Shown: piece after piece, positions 1 to 6,372 of the stretch
Position numbering within the stretch: the stretch's first letter is position 1
Layout: every line of letters begins with the position of its first letter
Assembly: GCA_022736495.1 (NCBI GenBank)
Contig: DZCR01000089.1
Coordinates: forward strand, 1-7,754
Direction: 5' to 3'
DNA: 7,754 nt
Source of the DNA: Desulfobacca acetoxidans
Lineage (GTDB): Bacteria; Desulfobacterota; Desulfobaccia; Desulfobaccales; 0-14-0-80-60-11
Made by a program: the position numbers and the translations under genes
The notes under the pieces: model-generated
The model's input: only the letters and a program-made list of their open reading frames with translations
Databases searched by the model: none
What the model was told of the DNA's origin: nothing

Positions 1-27
1 GGTTTCAGGCGGGTTGAAGAAAACATC

Positions 28-52
28 CGGCGAAGAAGAGACGCCGCCCCTA
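28..52. repeat. Imperfect palindromic repeat overlapping the glpQ stop
   Basis: CGGCG at 28-32 pairs with CGCCG at 42-46 around a 9-base loop, followed by CCCCTA. On the minus strand this reads as TAGGGGCGGCG, and the TAG is the glpQ stop codon. The sequence resembles the common intergenic GTAGGGGCG repeat type seen in environmental proteobacterial genomes. That resemblance is from memory and not from a search. It could also serve as a weak hairpin after the gene; no T-run follows. Confidence 0.4.
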
Positions 53-1450
53 CAAACGACGAACGGGGAGTGATTCCGGCGCATTGACCGGATTGGCCGG
101 ATCTGGGGGGATCGTTGATTCCGGCAATGCGACAGCAGGCGCCTGGACCGGCTCAGGCGCAGAAACGGGCGCGACAGTAGGCATGGAGACCGGGGCTGTC
201 TCTGGAGCCAGCGTCTCCGGGCTCCGGGGAGCGCCGGGAATCTCGGGAACGACGGCAGGCTGGGGGGGCACCGGTATCACCGGCGACTCGGGGGCAACTG
301 CGGGCTGCGCAGGTAGCACCTCCGTACTCGTTTCACTCGCAGGTTCGGGGGGAAGCTCAGGAGGCGCGACCCTTTTCTGCAAAAAAAGCACGGCATCTCC
401 GCAATAATCGGTAAAAACACCGTCTACCCCCACCTTGAAATAAAAAAATTCCAGCAAGGCCTCAAAACTGGCCGCTGATGGCGGGATATAGGGCGGCAGA
501 GACTCTTTTTCCCGTCGGAAGGTGTAGGCATGAACCACCATCCCCAGGCTGTGGGCATCACTGACAAGGGTTGGCCGCAACAACTTACCGGCCTCATCCA
601 CCAGCATGGATTTATCGAGACCAATCCCGGCAATCGTGGACGACAAACTTCGCAGCCCTGCTTTACTCAGGATCCAGTCATAATTGTAAGGAACCCACTC
701 CTCCCATTCCAGGACTTTAGTCTCATCGCCATTATTTGCATCAATCAACTGAATCAGTTTCAGCCCCATCTGCATGGGCGGCATCAACTCATCATGGATG
801 CGCTTGAGCTCGTCGGGGTCAAAACACTGGAGAAAGACCTTGCCTTCTTTAGACCTATATCCATAATCATACAAAATTTTGAGAACGGCGATGGAGATGT
901 CCTTGCCTTCCTTGCGATGGAGCCAGGGCTGCTTAATCTCGGGATAAATCCCGACCTCCCTGCGCAGGGTCTTTTCCAGACCTCTGATCAGCTCCAGCTC
1001 CTCCTTGAAGGTAGGAATGGTGAGTTGGAGATTGGCGTTATAATCGGGGAACCGCCCCTCTCCCGCGCCGCTATTGGGATAGGGTTCTTTCAAATGCAGT
1101 TGTTTGATCTCGGCCAGGGTAAAATCAAGGGCATAAAACTTCCCGTCCTGCCGGTTTCGTCCCGGAAAGATCTCGGCCACATTGCTCACGCGCTCGAGGG
1201 TGGGATCATGGAGGACAATCACCTGATCATCTTTGGTCATGACCAGATCCTGCTCGATATAATCACTGCCCATGGCCACCGCCAAGGCCACAGACGGCAG
1301 GTTATGTTCCATCAGGTAGCCGGACGCAGCCCGATGGGCAATGACAACTTTCTCACCAGCCTGCGCAAAGACGGCAGGAACCGCTAACAGGGCCGTCAAC
1401 AACAGCACAGCCCATCCGATTGATTTTATCAAAATAATTTTAGATTCCAC
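50..1450 (-). CDS. glpQ: Periplasmic glycerophosphodiester phosphodiesterase, GlpQ type, with a proline-rich C-terminal tail
   Basis: The product would hydrolyse glycerophosphodiesters from phospholipid breakdown to glycerol-3-phosphate and an alcohol in the periplasm. A Sec signal peptide is visible: lysines near the N-terminus, a hydrophobic run at about residues 10-28, and a plausible cut after VFA (residue 29). The GDPD TIM-barrel follows to about residue 360. The expected catalytic and metal residues are present: H39-R40, E66 and D68 in the IEQD motif, and H81 in VLHD. GlpQ-specific blocks LVMTKDD, GIYPEIK, LQCFDPDELKRI and YNYDW are also present. The usual HRG is HRA here. Residues from about 360 to 466 form a tail very rich in Pro, Ala, Glu and Val (about 30 prolines) that ordinary GlpQ proteins (about 330-360 residues) lack. 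The start is GTG with only a weak upstream GGTG; it is kept because it gives a complete signal peptide. No glpT or other glycerol-phosphate gene is adjacent. The family assignment is firm; the role of the tail is unknown. Confidence 0.93.
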   Translation of the reverse strand: MESKIILIKSIGWAVLLLTALLAVPAVFAQAGEKVVIAHRAASGYLMEHNLPSVALAVAMGSDYIEQDLVMTKDDQVIVLHDPTLERVSNVAEIFPGRNRQDGKFYALDFTLAEIKQLHLKEPYPNSGAGEGRFPDYNANLQLTIPTFKEELELIRGLEKTLRREVGIYPEIKQPWLHRKEGKDISIAVLKILYDYGYRSKEGKVFLQCFDPDELKRIHDELMPPMQMGLKLIQLIDANNGDETKVLEWEEWVPYNYDWILSKAGLRSLSSTIAGIGLDKSMLVDEAGKLLRPTLVSDAHSLGMVVHAYTFRREKESLPPYIPPSAASFEALLEFFYFKVGVDGVFTDYCGDAVLFLQKRVAPPELPPEPASETSTEVLPAQPAVAPESPVIPVPPQPAVVPEIPGAPRSPETLAPETAPVSMPTVAPVSAPEPVQAPAVALPESTIPPDPANPVNAPESLPVRRL

Positions 1451-1483
1451 TCAGTTCACCACTAACCGTGCCGCAAACAAAGA

Positions 1484-1515
1484 CCCGTCATTTCGACCTG
1501 CGCCGAAATGACGGG
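1484..1515. repeat. Perfect 12-bp inverted repeat (GTCATTTCG-type palindrome)
   Basis: The arms CCCGTCATTTCG (1484-1495) and CGAAATGACGGG (1504-1515) pair perfectly around an 8-base loop. The hairpin lies between the end of the MCP gene (1592) and the start of the GlpQ gene (1450). No T-run follows on either strand, so it is not a standard intrinsic terminator, although it could stabilise the MCP transcript 3' end. CGTCATTTCG palindromes are a familiar dispersed intergenic repeat in bacteria, so this is most likely one copy of such a family. Confidence 0.6.
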
Positions 1516-1591
1516 CGAACATCACCCCAACCCTGTTATCAACAGCCAATCCCCGTATTCCCAAGGGAGATGGCCCCCGCAACCCCTCTAC

Positions 1592-3307
1592 CTACACTCG
1601 AAAGCGACCTACCAGTTCTTGTAACTGTGAGGCCAGATGACTCAGTTCTCCGGCCTTTGTCTTGACCTCTCCGCTTCCCTGCGAGATGGATTCAGAGGCC
1701 TGATTAACCTGGGCAATGTCCTGGGCGACATCGCCTGCAATAATTGAAACCTGAGCCACATTCTCCGTCACCTCCTGGATGCCTATAGAGGCCTGACTGA
1801 TACTCTCGGCGATCTCAGTGGTAGTTGCCGATTGTTCCTCAACGGCAGTGACAATGGACATGACAATGGTATTGACCTCACCGATTACCCGGGTAATTTG
1901 CTGGATCTGTTTGACAGTCGTTGCCGTTGACCCCTGAATCGTGTGAACCCTGGTGGTAATCTCGCCGGTCGCCGCCGCCGTCTGCTTAGCCAGCTCCTTG
2001 ATCTCATTGGCCACGACCGCAAAGCCTTTGCCCGCCTCTCCGGCCCGAGCGGCCTCAATGGTAGCGTTCAAGGCCAGCAGATTTGTCTGCTCAGAGATTT
2101 CGGTGATTGCCTCGGTCACCTTGCCGATCTCATCAGCGGCGGCCCCCAGCTCATCCACTTTTTCCGAGGCAGATTTGGCCTCAGACACCGCATTGCTGGC
2201 AATCACCTGGGCTTTTTCCGTGGACTTGACAATGCCTCTAATGTTCGAGGTCATCTCGTCAGTGGCGGCTGAGACCAAGGAAATATTGGTAGCAGCCTCT
2301 TCGGTAGCGGCAGCGACCGTTGCCATATTGGCGCTCATCTCCTCTGCGGCGGTGGCAACCGAATGGGTTCGCCCAGCGGTGTCCTCAGTCTTAACAGAAA
2401 ACTCATCGGCAACAGAACCAAGCTGCGAAGAGGAGTCAAGAAGGGTAGAGCCGGACTGGGCAATATCTCGAATAACAACGTTCAACTGCCCGCTCATCTG
2501 ATTCAGATTCTCCACCATCTTCCCGATCTCATCGTGCGACGTGACCGCAATTTTTCCGGTCAGATCACCTTTGGCAATCTTGTCCATAAAAACATTGGCC
2601 GCCGCAAGAGGACTCACCACGCTTTTCTGGAGGACATACCAGGAGACCAGAAAGATCACGCTCAAGATACCGGCCACCCAGGCAAGAACATTCAAGCGCG
2701 CCCTCGAGACCGCTTTATTGGTCTCAACAAGCGAGCTCACAATCTCAAAAGCCCCGTGCATCTCGCCGACCCTCCAGCCCTCCTTGGTTCCACCGGTAAC
2801 ATCTTTTTCCCCTTTGGGATCGCCATGACAGAAAAGACATTCAGCCGTCAGATAAATGGGCTTGAAGTAACGAATCTGATCTTTTTCAATAATAATCTTC
2901 TCTTTCAGATTCTTGCTCTCCATCTCAGCCAGAACTTGACGCTCAAGCTCGGTAGGCGTATTCGCCGGATTACGGGGGTCAACCTTGGGAGAGCGAAAGG
3001 CATATCCAGCCTCCTGGGCCTTATCAGAAGCAACCTGCAAGGCCGTGACAATGGGAACCGCCTCGATAATATTAGAGGCATTCAACTCGGTAAAGGGTTT
3101 GATAATCCCCATTTGTAATTTCTTGGCCATCCGGTCACGAGTTGCCTCGGCCATAAGGACGATCCCGGCGCTTTTAGAGATTATGGCCGCCTCCGCCCCT
3201 TGGCGAATATCGCTCACCCGTTGCCAGGCAAGGATAGTGGCGACAACCAAAGGCCCAAGCAGGATAAGCAAAAGCATCTTCCATTTAATACTGAGATTAT
3301 TGAACAT
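1592..3307 (-). CDS. Methyl-accepting chemotaxis protein with a periplasmic c-type heme sensor domain (DUF3365/Tll0287-like)
   Basis: This is a transmembrane chemoreceptor expected to signal through CheW/CheA to the flagellar motor or another Che output. Domains in order: a first membrane helix at about residues 10-28; a periplasmic region at about 35-195 resembling the Tll0287-like/DUF3365 fold; a second membrane helix at about 207-227; a HAMP domain at about 228-282; and a cytoplasmic coiled-coil signalling domain to residue 571. The periplasmic part has one CxxCH motif (C157, C160, H161), the signature for covalent heme c attachment. The conserved signalling tip is intact ([27 protein letters not shown], around 403-429). 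The C-terminus ends LVGRFRV, with no CheR-tethering pentapeptide. The ATG start is supported by AAAGGAG six bases upstream. Geobacter has MCPs with periplasmic heme c PAS-like sensors, so redox or gas sensing is a reasonable inference. The actual ligand is not shown by the sequence. Confidence 0.93.
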   Translation of the reverse strand: MFNNLSIKWKMLLLILLGPLVVATILAWQRVSDIRQGAEAAIISKSAGIVLMAEATRDRMAKKLQMGIIKPFTELNASNIIEAVPIVTALQVASDKAQEAGYAFRSPKVDPRNPANTPTELERQVLAEMESKNLKEKIIIEKDQIRYFKPIYLTAECLFCHGDPKGEKDVTGGTKEGWRVGEMHGAFEIVSSLVETNKAVSRARLNVLAWVAGILSVIFLVSWYVLQKSVVSPLAAANVFMDKIAKGDLTGKIAVTSHDEIGKMVENLNQMSGQLNVVIRDIAQSGSTLLDSSSQLGSVADEFSVKTEDTAGRTHSVATAAEEMSANMATVAAATEEAATNISLVSAATDEMTSNIRGIVKSTEKAQVIASNAVSEAKSASEKVDELGAAADEIGKVTEAITEISEQTNLLALNATIEAARAGEAGKGFAVVANEIKELAKQTAAATGEITTRVHTIQGSTATTVKQIQQITRVIGEVNTIVMSIVTAVEEQSATTTEIAESISQASIGIQEVTENVAQVSIIAGDVAQDIAQVNQASESISQGSGEVKTKAGELSHLASQLQELVGRFRV

Positions 3308-3320
3308 GTTTTTCTCCTTT
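3308..3320 (-). promoter_or_regulatory. Strong ribosome binding site of the heme MCP gene
   Basis: On the minus strand AAAGGAG (3314-3320) lies six bases before the ATG at 3305-3307, an almost ideal Shine-Dalgarno arrangement. In the rest of the spacer up to 3535 I could not recognise a good sigma-70, sigma-28 or sigma-54 promoter, an RNA gene or an ORF. Confidence 0.75.
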
Positions 3321-3525
3321 AAGAATAAATCTTTACGTATCTCTTATGGCCGCGTGAAAGCAAAAGAAAACACGCTCTCAACCAAGCCCCACCTTACCCG
3401 AAGCTATCGTCACAAAACAATCTAAATCATTGCAATTTCGTGTACGCCCCTTGTTTCATGACAGAGAGCTATCATCTAACTGCCGCCATATTACCGCAAT
3501 CCAACAACTTTAATTCCACTCGACG

Positions 3526-3551
3526 GTCAATCGCGTCACGATTGACTTTTT
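3526..3551 (+). terminator. Hairpin with a T-run across the hepT stop codon
   Basis: GTCAATCG (3526-3533) pairs perfectly with CGATTGAC (3539-3546) around a 5-base loop, followed by five T at 3547-3551. Read on the plus strand this has the shape of an intrinsic terminator. The hepT stop codon (complement of 3536-3538) lies in the loop. Read in the direction of hepT transcription the hairpin is present but is preceded by A residues and not followed by a T-run. It would therefore mainly stop antisense transcription entering from the MCP side, or protect the hepT mRNA 3' end. Confidence 0.45.
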
Positions 3552-3892
3552 GAGAGGCCAGCTTGCAGGAGAGTAATTTGTTTTTTGATTCCGGGTAATT
3601 GATTTTGGACAACATCCCAGACAATTTCAAAATTTACCCCAAAATAGTGATGACTCAGCACATTGCGAAAATCCTTCATCAGTCGCCAAGGAACTTCAGG
3701 GTGTAATTGTTTGAAATCTTCAGGCAAATGAGTACTGGCTTCACCAATAATCTCGAGTTCGCGTATGGTAGCCGAATATGTTTTTCGGTCTGCAATAAAC
3801 ATTGCGAAATCAATAACAACCAGATATTTTTCAACAGCACAGATTGCTTCAATAATGTCGGAAAGATAAAGAGTTGTTTCTCGTTTAGACAT
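3536..3892 (-). CDS. hepT: HepT-like HEPN-family toxin (DUF86), ribonuclease of a type VII toxin-antitoxin pair
   Basis: The 118-residue product is a small all-helical HEPN/DUF86 protein. The signature motif R-x4-H-x-Y is complete: R76, H81 and Y83 in RNVLSHHYFG. The preceding family blocks IRELEIIGEAS (43-53) and PEVPWRLMKDFRN (65-77) are also present. In characterised relatives (Shewanella oneidensis HepT) the Arg/His pair gives RNase activity, and the motif tyrosine is AMPylated by the partner MntA, which silences the toxin. The chosen ATG at 3890-3892 has AAGGA eight bases upstream. An in-frame ATG 21 bases earlier (3911-3913) has no comparable ribosome site and would add seven residues. 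The chosen start overlaps the mntA stop by 8 bases, which fits translational coupling. Being second after mntA matches the usual antitoxin-first order. Base composition is AT-rich compared with speA and speB. Confidence 0.88.
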   Translation of the reverse strand: MSKRETTLYLSDIIEAICAVEKYLVVIDFAMFIADRKTYSATIRELEIIGEASTHLPEDFKQLHPEVPWRLMKDFRNVLSHHYFGVNFEIVWDVVQNQLPGIKKQITLLQAGLSKSQS

Positions 3893-4184
3893 ACTCAATT
3901 TCCTTGAGGACATAAGGCCGAATTTCTGACCTTATGGAGGACACTAACCCCAGATCAATTTTTCGTTCAAGATTATCTTCTATGAAATGAAGCACCCCAA
4001 AATATTTTCCAGACAGATTATCCCCTGAGATTTCCACAACAATATCTATATCAGAGCCGTCATTCTGCTCTCCACGAACAAAACTCCCAAAAAGACCAAT
4101 TTTCTCGACACCAAACCGCTTGTGCAGCTCTGATTTATGAGACGCAAGAAAGGTGACAATTTGTTCTTTATTCAAACTCCCCAT
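3885..4184 (-). CDS. mntA: MntA-like minimal nucleotidyltransferase antitoxin
   Basis: The 99-residue product is a minimal nucleotidyltransferase of the DNA polymerase beta superfamily. The family signature G-S-x10-D-x-D is exact (G33, S34, D45, D47 in GSFVRG...SDIDIVVE). A third acidic residue, D77 in KIDLGL, is in the right place for the catalytic triad. The C-terminal RPYVLKEIEYV is typical of these proteins. Known MntA proteins transfer AMP groups from ATP to the conserved tyrosine of the partner HepT toxin. All residues needed for catalysis are visible, so the antitoxin should be active. The ATG start is preceded by AGGAG (4192-4196) with a 7-base gap. The gene overlaps hepT by 8 bases and lies about 250 bases after speA, beyond a probable terminator, so it is likely transcribed from its own promoter. 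I could not identify that promoter with confidence. Confidence 0.9.
   Translation of the reverse strand: MGSLNKEQIVTFLASHKSELHKRFGVEKIGLFGSFVRGEQNDGSDIDIVVEISGDNLSGKYFGVLHFIEDNLERKIDLGLVSSIRSEIRPYVLKEIEYV
3901..3905 (-). promoter_or_regulatory. Ribosome binding site that decides the hepT start
   Basis: AAGGA on the minus strand lies inside the last codons of mntA, eight bases before the ATG at 3892. It supports that ATG over the upstream in-frame ATG at 3913. Confidence 0.65.
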
Positions 4185-4242
4185 AAAAACTCTCCTGAGG
4201 TTGAATTAAAAAGGGACGCTTCTTGTTCCCATCAAACAATAT

Positions 4243-4261
4243 GCCCTGTTGTTTTCAGGGC
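4243..4261. repeat. Small hairpin upstream of mntA
   Basis: GCCCTG (4243-4248) pairs with CAGGGC (4256-4261) around a 7-base loop. It abuts the larger inverted-repeat element to its right and its loop contains the beginning of a repeated block (GTTTTC), so it is probably part of the same repeat. An operator role for mntA is possible, but nothing else supports it. Confidence 0.4.
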
Positions 4262-4409
4262 GTGGCATTAGAGGGCGTTGCAAAAAGAGCCAAAAGGCTT
4301 TGCTCTTCGATCAACGACAGATGTAGATTGGAAGACGCCTCGCCGGAAAACAGCAGAACAGATTGCTGTTTTCCGGGCGTGGCATAAGAGGCCGTAAGCA
4401 AAAAGAGCC
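4251..4409. repeat. Pair of imperfect direct repeats of about 41 bases
   Basis: Copy one (4251-4291) and copy two (4368-4409) share GTTTTC, then GGGCGTGGCAT, then AGAGG, then GCAAAAAGAGCC, differing at a handful of positions. Both end in local hairpins. The duplicated blocks flank a central stretch, suggesting duplication or two adjacent copies of one dispersed element. Confidence 0.65.
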
Positions 4410-4434
4410 TTGCTCTTTTTGCAACGCCCTCTAA
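4268..4434. mobile_element. MITE-like palindromic element with 23-bp perfect inverted ends
   Basis: The sequence at 4268-4290 is the exact reverse complement of 4412-4434 (ends TTAGAGGGCGTTGC... and ...GCAACGCCCTCTAA), bounding 167 bases. Inside is a second perfect inverted repeat with 13-bp arms (4343-4355 and 4364-4376, CCGGAAAACAGCA type). No ORF of substance lies inside and I see no obvious target-site duplication. The right end contains the speA stop codon (4431-4433). It may be a miniature non-autonomous element or a dispersed extragenic palindrome. Mobility is inferred from structure only. Confidence 0.5.
4398..4422 (-). terminator. Probable intrinsic terminator of the speBA operon
   Basis: GCAAAAAGAGC and GCTCTTTTTGC pair perfectly (11 bp) around a 3-base loop, starting 8 bases after the speA stop codon. 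In the transcription direction the stem has an A-run on the left and a T-run on the right, as in bidirectional terminators. The T-run is within the stem and ends in GC, so termination strength is uncertain. It is embedded in the larger inverted-repeat element. Confidence 0.6.
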
Positions 4435-6371
4435 AATTTCAAATACGTATAATCCGCCAGGCAACTCTCATAGAAATCCACCAGCCGCACCCCTTCCCGG
4501 GGCTGGATCTTACCCTGATTCACCTGCAGATCAATCTCTTTTTTGATGGTGCGGGCCATGGACTCGGGATTGTATTGCATGGTGGTCAAGACCTGCTGGG
4601 CGGATGTCCCCTTGATCGTCTCTTCTATATAGAAATCAGCGGGATCATCGTCATCGCAATAGATATGCACCTCGTTGAGGCGACCAAAGAGATTATGCAT
4701 ATCGCCCATCACATCCTGATAGGCCCCGGTCAGAAAAATACCGATATAATAGTCTTCGCCGGGCTTGAGGGTGTGCAGGGCCAGGGTTTTATCGCAACCA
4801 GATTTGGCGATAAAGCGGTTGATCTTGCCGTCGGAATCGCAGGTGATATCCACCAGAGAACAACTCACCTCGGGCGACTCATCCAGGCGCATCACCGGCA
4901 TGATGGGCAGGAGCTGGCCTATGGCCCAACTGTCGGCTGCCGACTGAAAGATCGAGAAATTACAGAGGTACTGGCTGGCCTGGAGTTCCCCCAGACGCTG
5001 GAGTTGTTCGGGGATAAAGGGTTGGCCCTCGACAATTTTCCGCACACGGGCCAGGGTCTCCCAGTACAGGGTCTCGATCCGGGCCCGCTCGCTCAAGGAG
5101 ATCACCCCGAAACGAAAGGCGCTGAGGGCATCATCCTTACACTGCTGGATGTCGTTGAAAATCTCCTGGTAATTCTGTTCTGTCAGATCATGGGCCGATT
5201 CGCGCATGGTCGCGACCAGATTATGCTCGCCTGCTTCCCGTTTGGTGCTCAGGCCCCCGGAAGTTTCAGGAGAGGTTTGATTGATATTGTCAATCACATT
5301 GGTGATCACACAGGAGTGATGGGCCGTGACAAAGCGGCCGCTTTCACTGACGATATGGGGGTGGGCGATACCGGCCTGATCGCAGACATATTGCAGACTG
5401 TCTATAATATCAAAGGCATACTCCTCAAGGTTATAGTTTCTGGACGACTCGCTGGCCGACCGGGAACCGTCATAATCAATACCAAGGCCGCCGCCGACAT
5501 CGAAATACTCCAGAGGAAGGCCGAGGGCCACCAGATCGACATAGATGCGCCCCGCCTCGGTAATGGCCTCCTTGATAAAGCGGATGTCCGGGATCTGACT
5601 GCCGACATGGAAGTGCAGGAGCTTCAGGCAGTGACCCATTCCCTGCTCCCTGAGTAATGCCACCCCCCGCAGGATCTCGCTGCAAGTCAGACCAAACTTG
5701 GCCCGCTCGCCACTGGCCCCGGCCCAGCGGCCAGTGCCATGGGCGGATAGTTTGGCCCGGAAACCAATCATCGGCTCAACCGCCAACTCCTTGGCAAGGC
5801 GGACAATCAGTCCAATCTCCGAGAAACGCTCGACGACAATAATGATCTTGCGATCCAGCCTGCGCCCCAAAAGGGCCAGACGAATGTAATCCTCGTCCTT
5901 GTAGCCGTTGAGGATAGTCAAGGCCTGACGATTATCGTTATACGCCAGAACCGCCAGCAGTTCCGGCTTGGAACCGGCCTCCAGGCCATAGGCAAAGGGC
6001 TGCCCCGCGTCAATGATCTCTTCGACCACCTCCCGCATCTGATTGACCTTGACCGGATAGACCCCTAAGAATTGCCCCTGGTATTCACACTCGTCGATCA
6101 CCGAGCGAAAGGTGGTGTTGAGCAGACGAACCTGGGAGCGAAGGATATCATGAAAGCGGATAACCGTGGGAAAGGAGACCTTGAGGTTCTTGATCTCGGC
6201 AATGACCTCAAGAAAGTCAATGGTGGGGCCATCTTCCCGTTTTTCGGGCAGGACGCAGAGGTGGCCTTTACTGTTGACCGAAAAATAGCCGTTTCCCCAA
6301 TCCCGGACATGATAGCGTTCGCTGTTTTCAGCGGCGATCCTGTCGGCGTCACCAACCAGAATATTCTCCAT
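4431..6371 (-). CDS. speA: Biosynthetic arginine decarboxylase (PLP-dependent)
   Basis: SpeA decarboxylates L-arginine to agmatine and CO2, the first step of the agmatine route to putrescine. The 646-residue length is close to the E. coli enzyme (about 658). It is a fold-type III PLP enzyme with an alanine-racemase-like barrel followed by a beta domain. Visible landmarks: PVKVNQ with the PLP lysine K108; HFHVGSQ (253-259); the glycine-rich phosphate loop DVGGGLGIDYDGS (291-303); SESGR (342-346); CDSDGK with the conserved cysteine C511; and GAYQDVMGDMHNLFG (549-563). The region around 365-390, characteristic of SpeA relative to diaminopimelate decarboxylase, is present. The ATG start has a GGGAGGGG-type ribosome site lying within the end of speB, and only one base separates the speB stop from this ATG. 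Translational coupling with speB is likely. No truncation or missing residue is seen. Confidence 0.97.
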   Translation of the reverse strand: MENILVGDADRIAAENSERYHVRDWGNGYFSVNSKGHLCVLPEKREDGPTIDFLEVIAEIKNLKVSFPTVIRFHDILRSQVRLLNTTFRSVIDECEYQGQFLGVYPVKVNQMREVVEEIIDAGQPFAYGLEAGSKPELLAVLAYNDNRQALTILNGYKDEDYIRLALLGRRLDRKIIIVVERFSEIGLIVRLAKELAVEPMIGFRAKLSAHGTGRWAGASGERAKFGLTCSEILRGVALLREQGMGHCLKLLHFHVGSQIPDIRFIKEAITEAGRIYVDLVALGLPLEYFDVGGGLGIDYDGSRSASESSRNYNLEEYAFDIIDSLQYVCDQAGIAHPHIVSESGRFVTAHHSCVITNVIDNINQTSPETSGGLSTKREAGEHNLVATMRESAHDLTEQNYQEIFNDIQQCKDDALSAFRFGVISLSERARIETLYWETLARVRKIVEGQPFIPEQLQRLGELQASQYLCNFSIFQSAADSWAIGQLLPIMPVMRLDESPEVSCSLVDITCDSDGKINRFIAKSGCDKTLALHTLKPGEDYYIGIFLTGAYQDVMGDMHNLFGRLNEVHIYCDDDDPADFYIEETIKGTSAQQVLTTMQYNPESMARTIKKEIDLQVNQGKIQPREGVRLVDFYESCLADYTYLKF

Positions 6372-6372
6372 C

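Noticed and set aside
530..1387. 285-codon plus-strand open frame opposite glpQ
   Set aside because: It is the antisense shadow of the conserved GDPD domain, without ribosome site or recognisable protein features.
3321..3525. Possible c-di-GMP riboswitch or sigma-28/sigma-54 promoter upstream of the MCP gene
   Set aside because: I looked for the GEMM core and for TAAA/GCCGATAA and GGCAC/TTGC boxes on the minus strand and found no acceptable match.
4207..4230. Terminator-like GGGA...TCCCTTTTT upstream of mntA on the minus strand
   Set aside because: The stem is only 4-5 bp with a mismatch or bulge and a long loop, too weak to call.
4255..4464. 69-codon minus-strand frame spanning the palindromic element and the speA end
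   Set aside because: It is a translation of the inverted and direct repeats, overlaps the speA 3' end in another frame, and has no recognisable domain.
4410..5657. 415-codon plus-strand open frame opposite speA
   Set aside because: It is antisense to a fully conserved arginine decarboxylase and its translation shows no family motifs; long antisense frames are expected opposite such GC-rich codon use.
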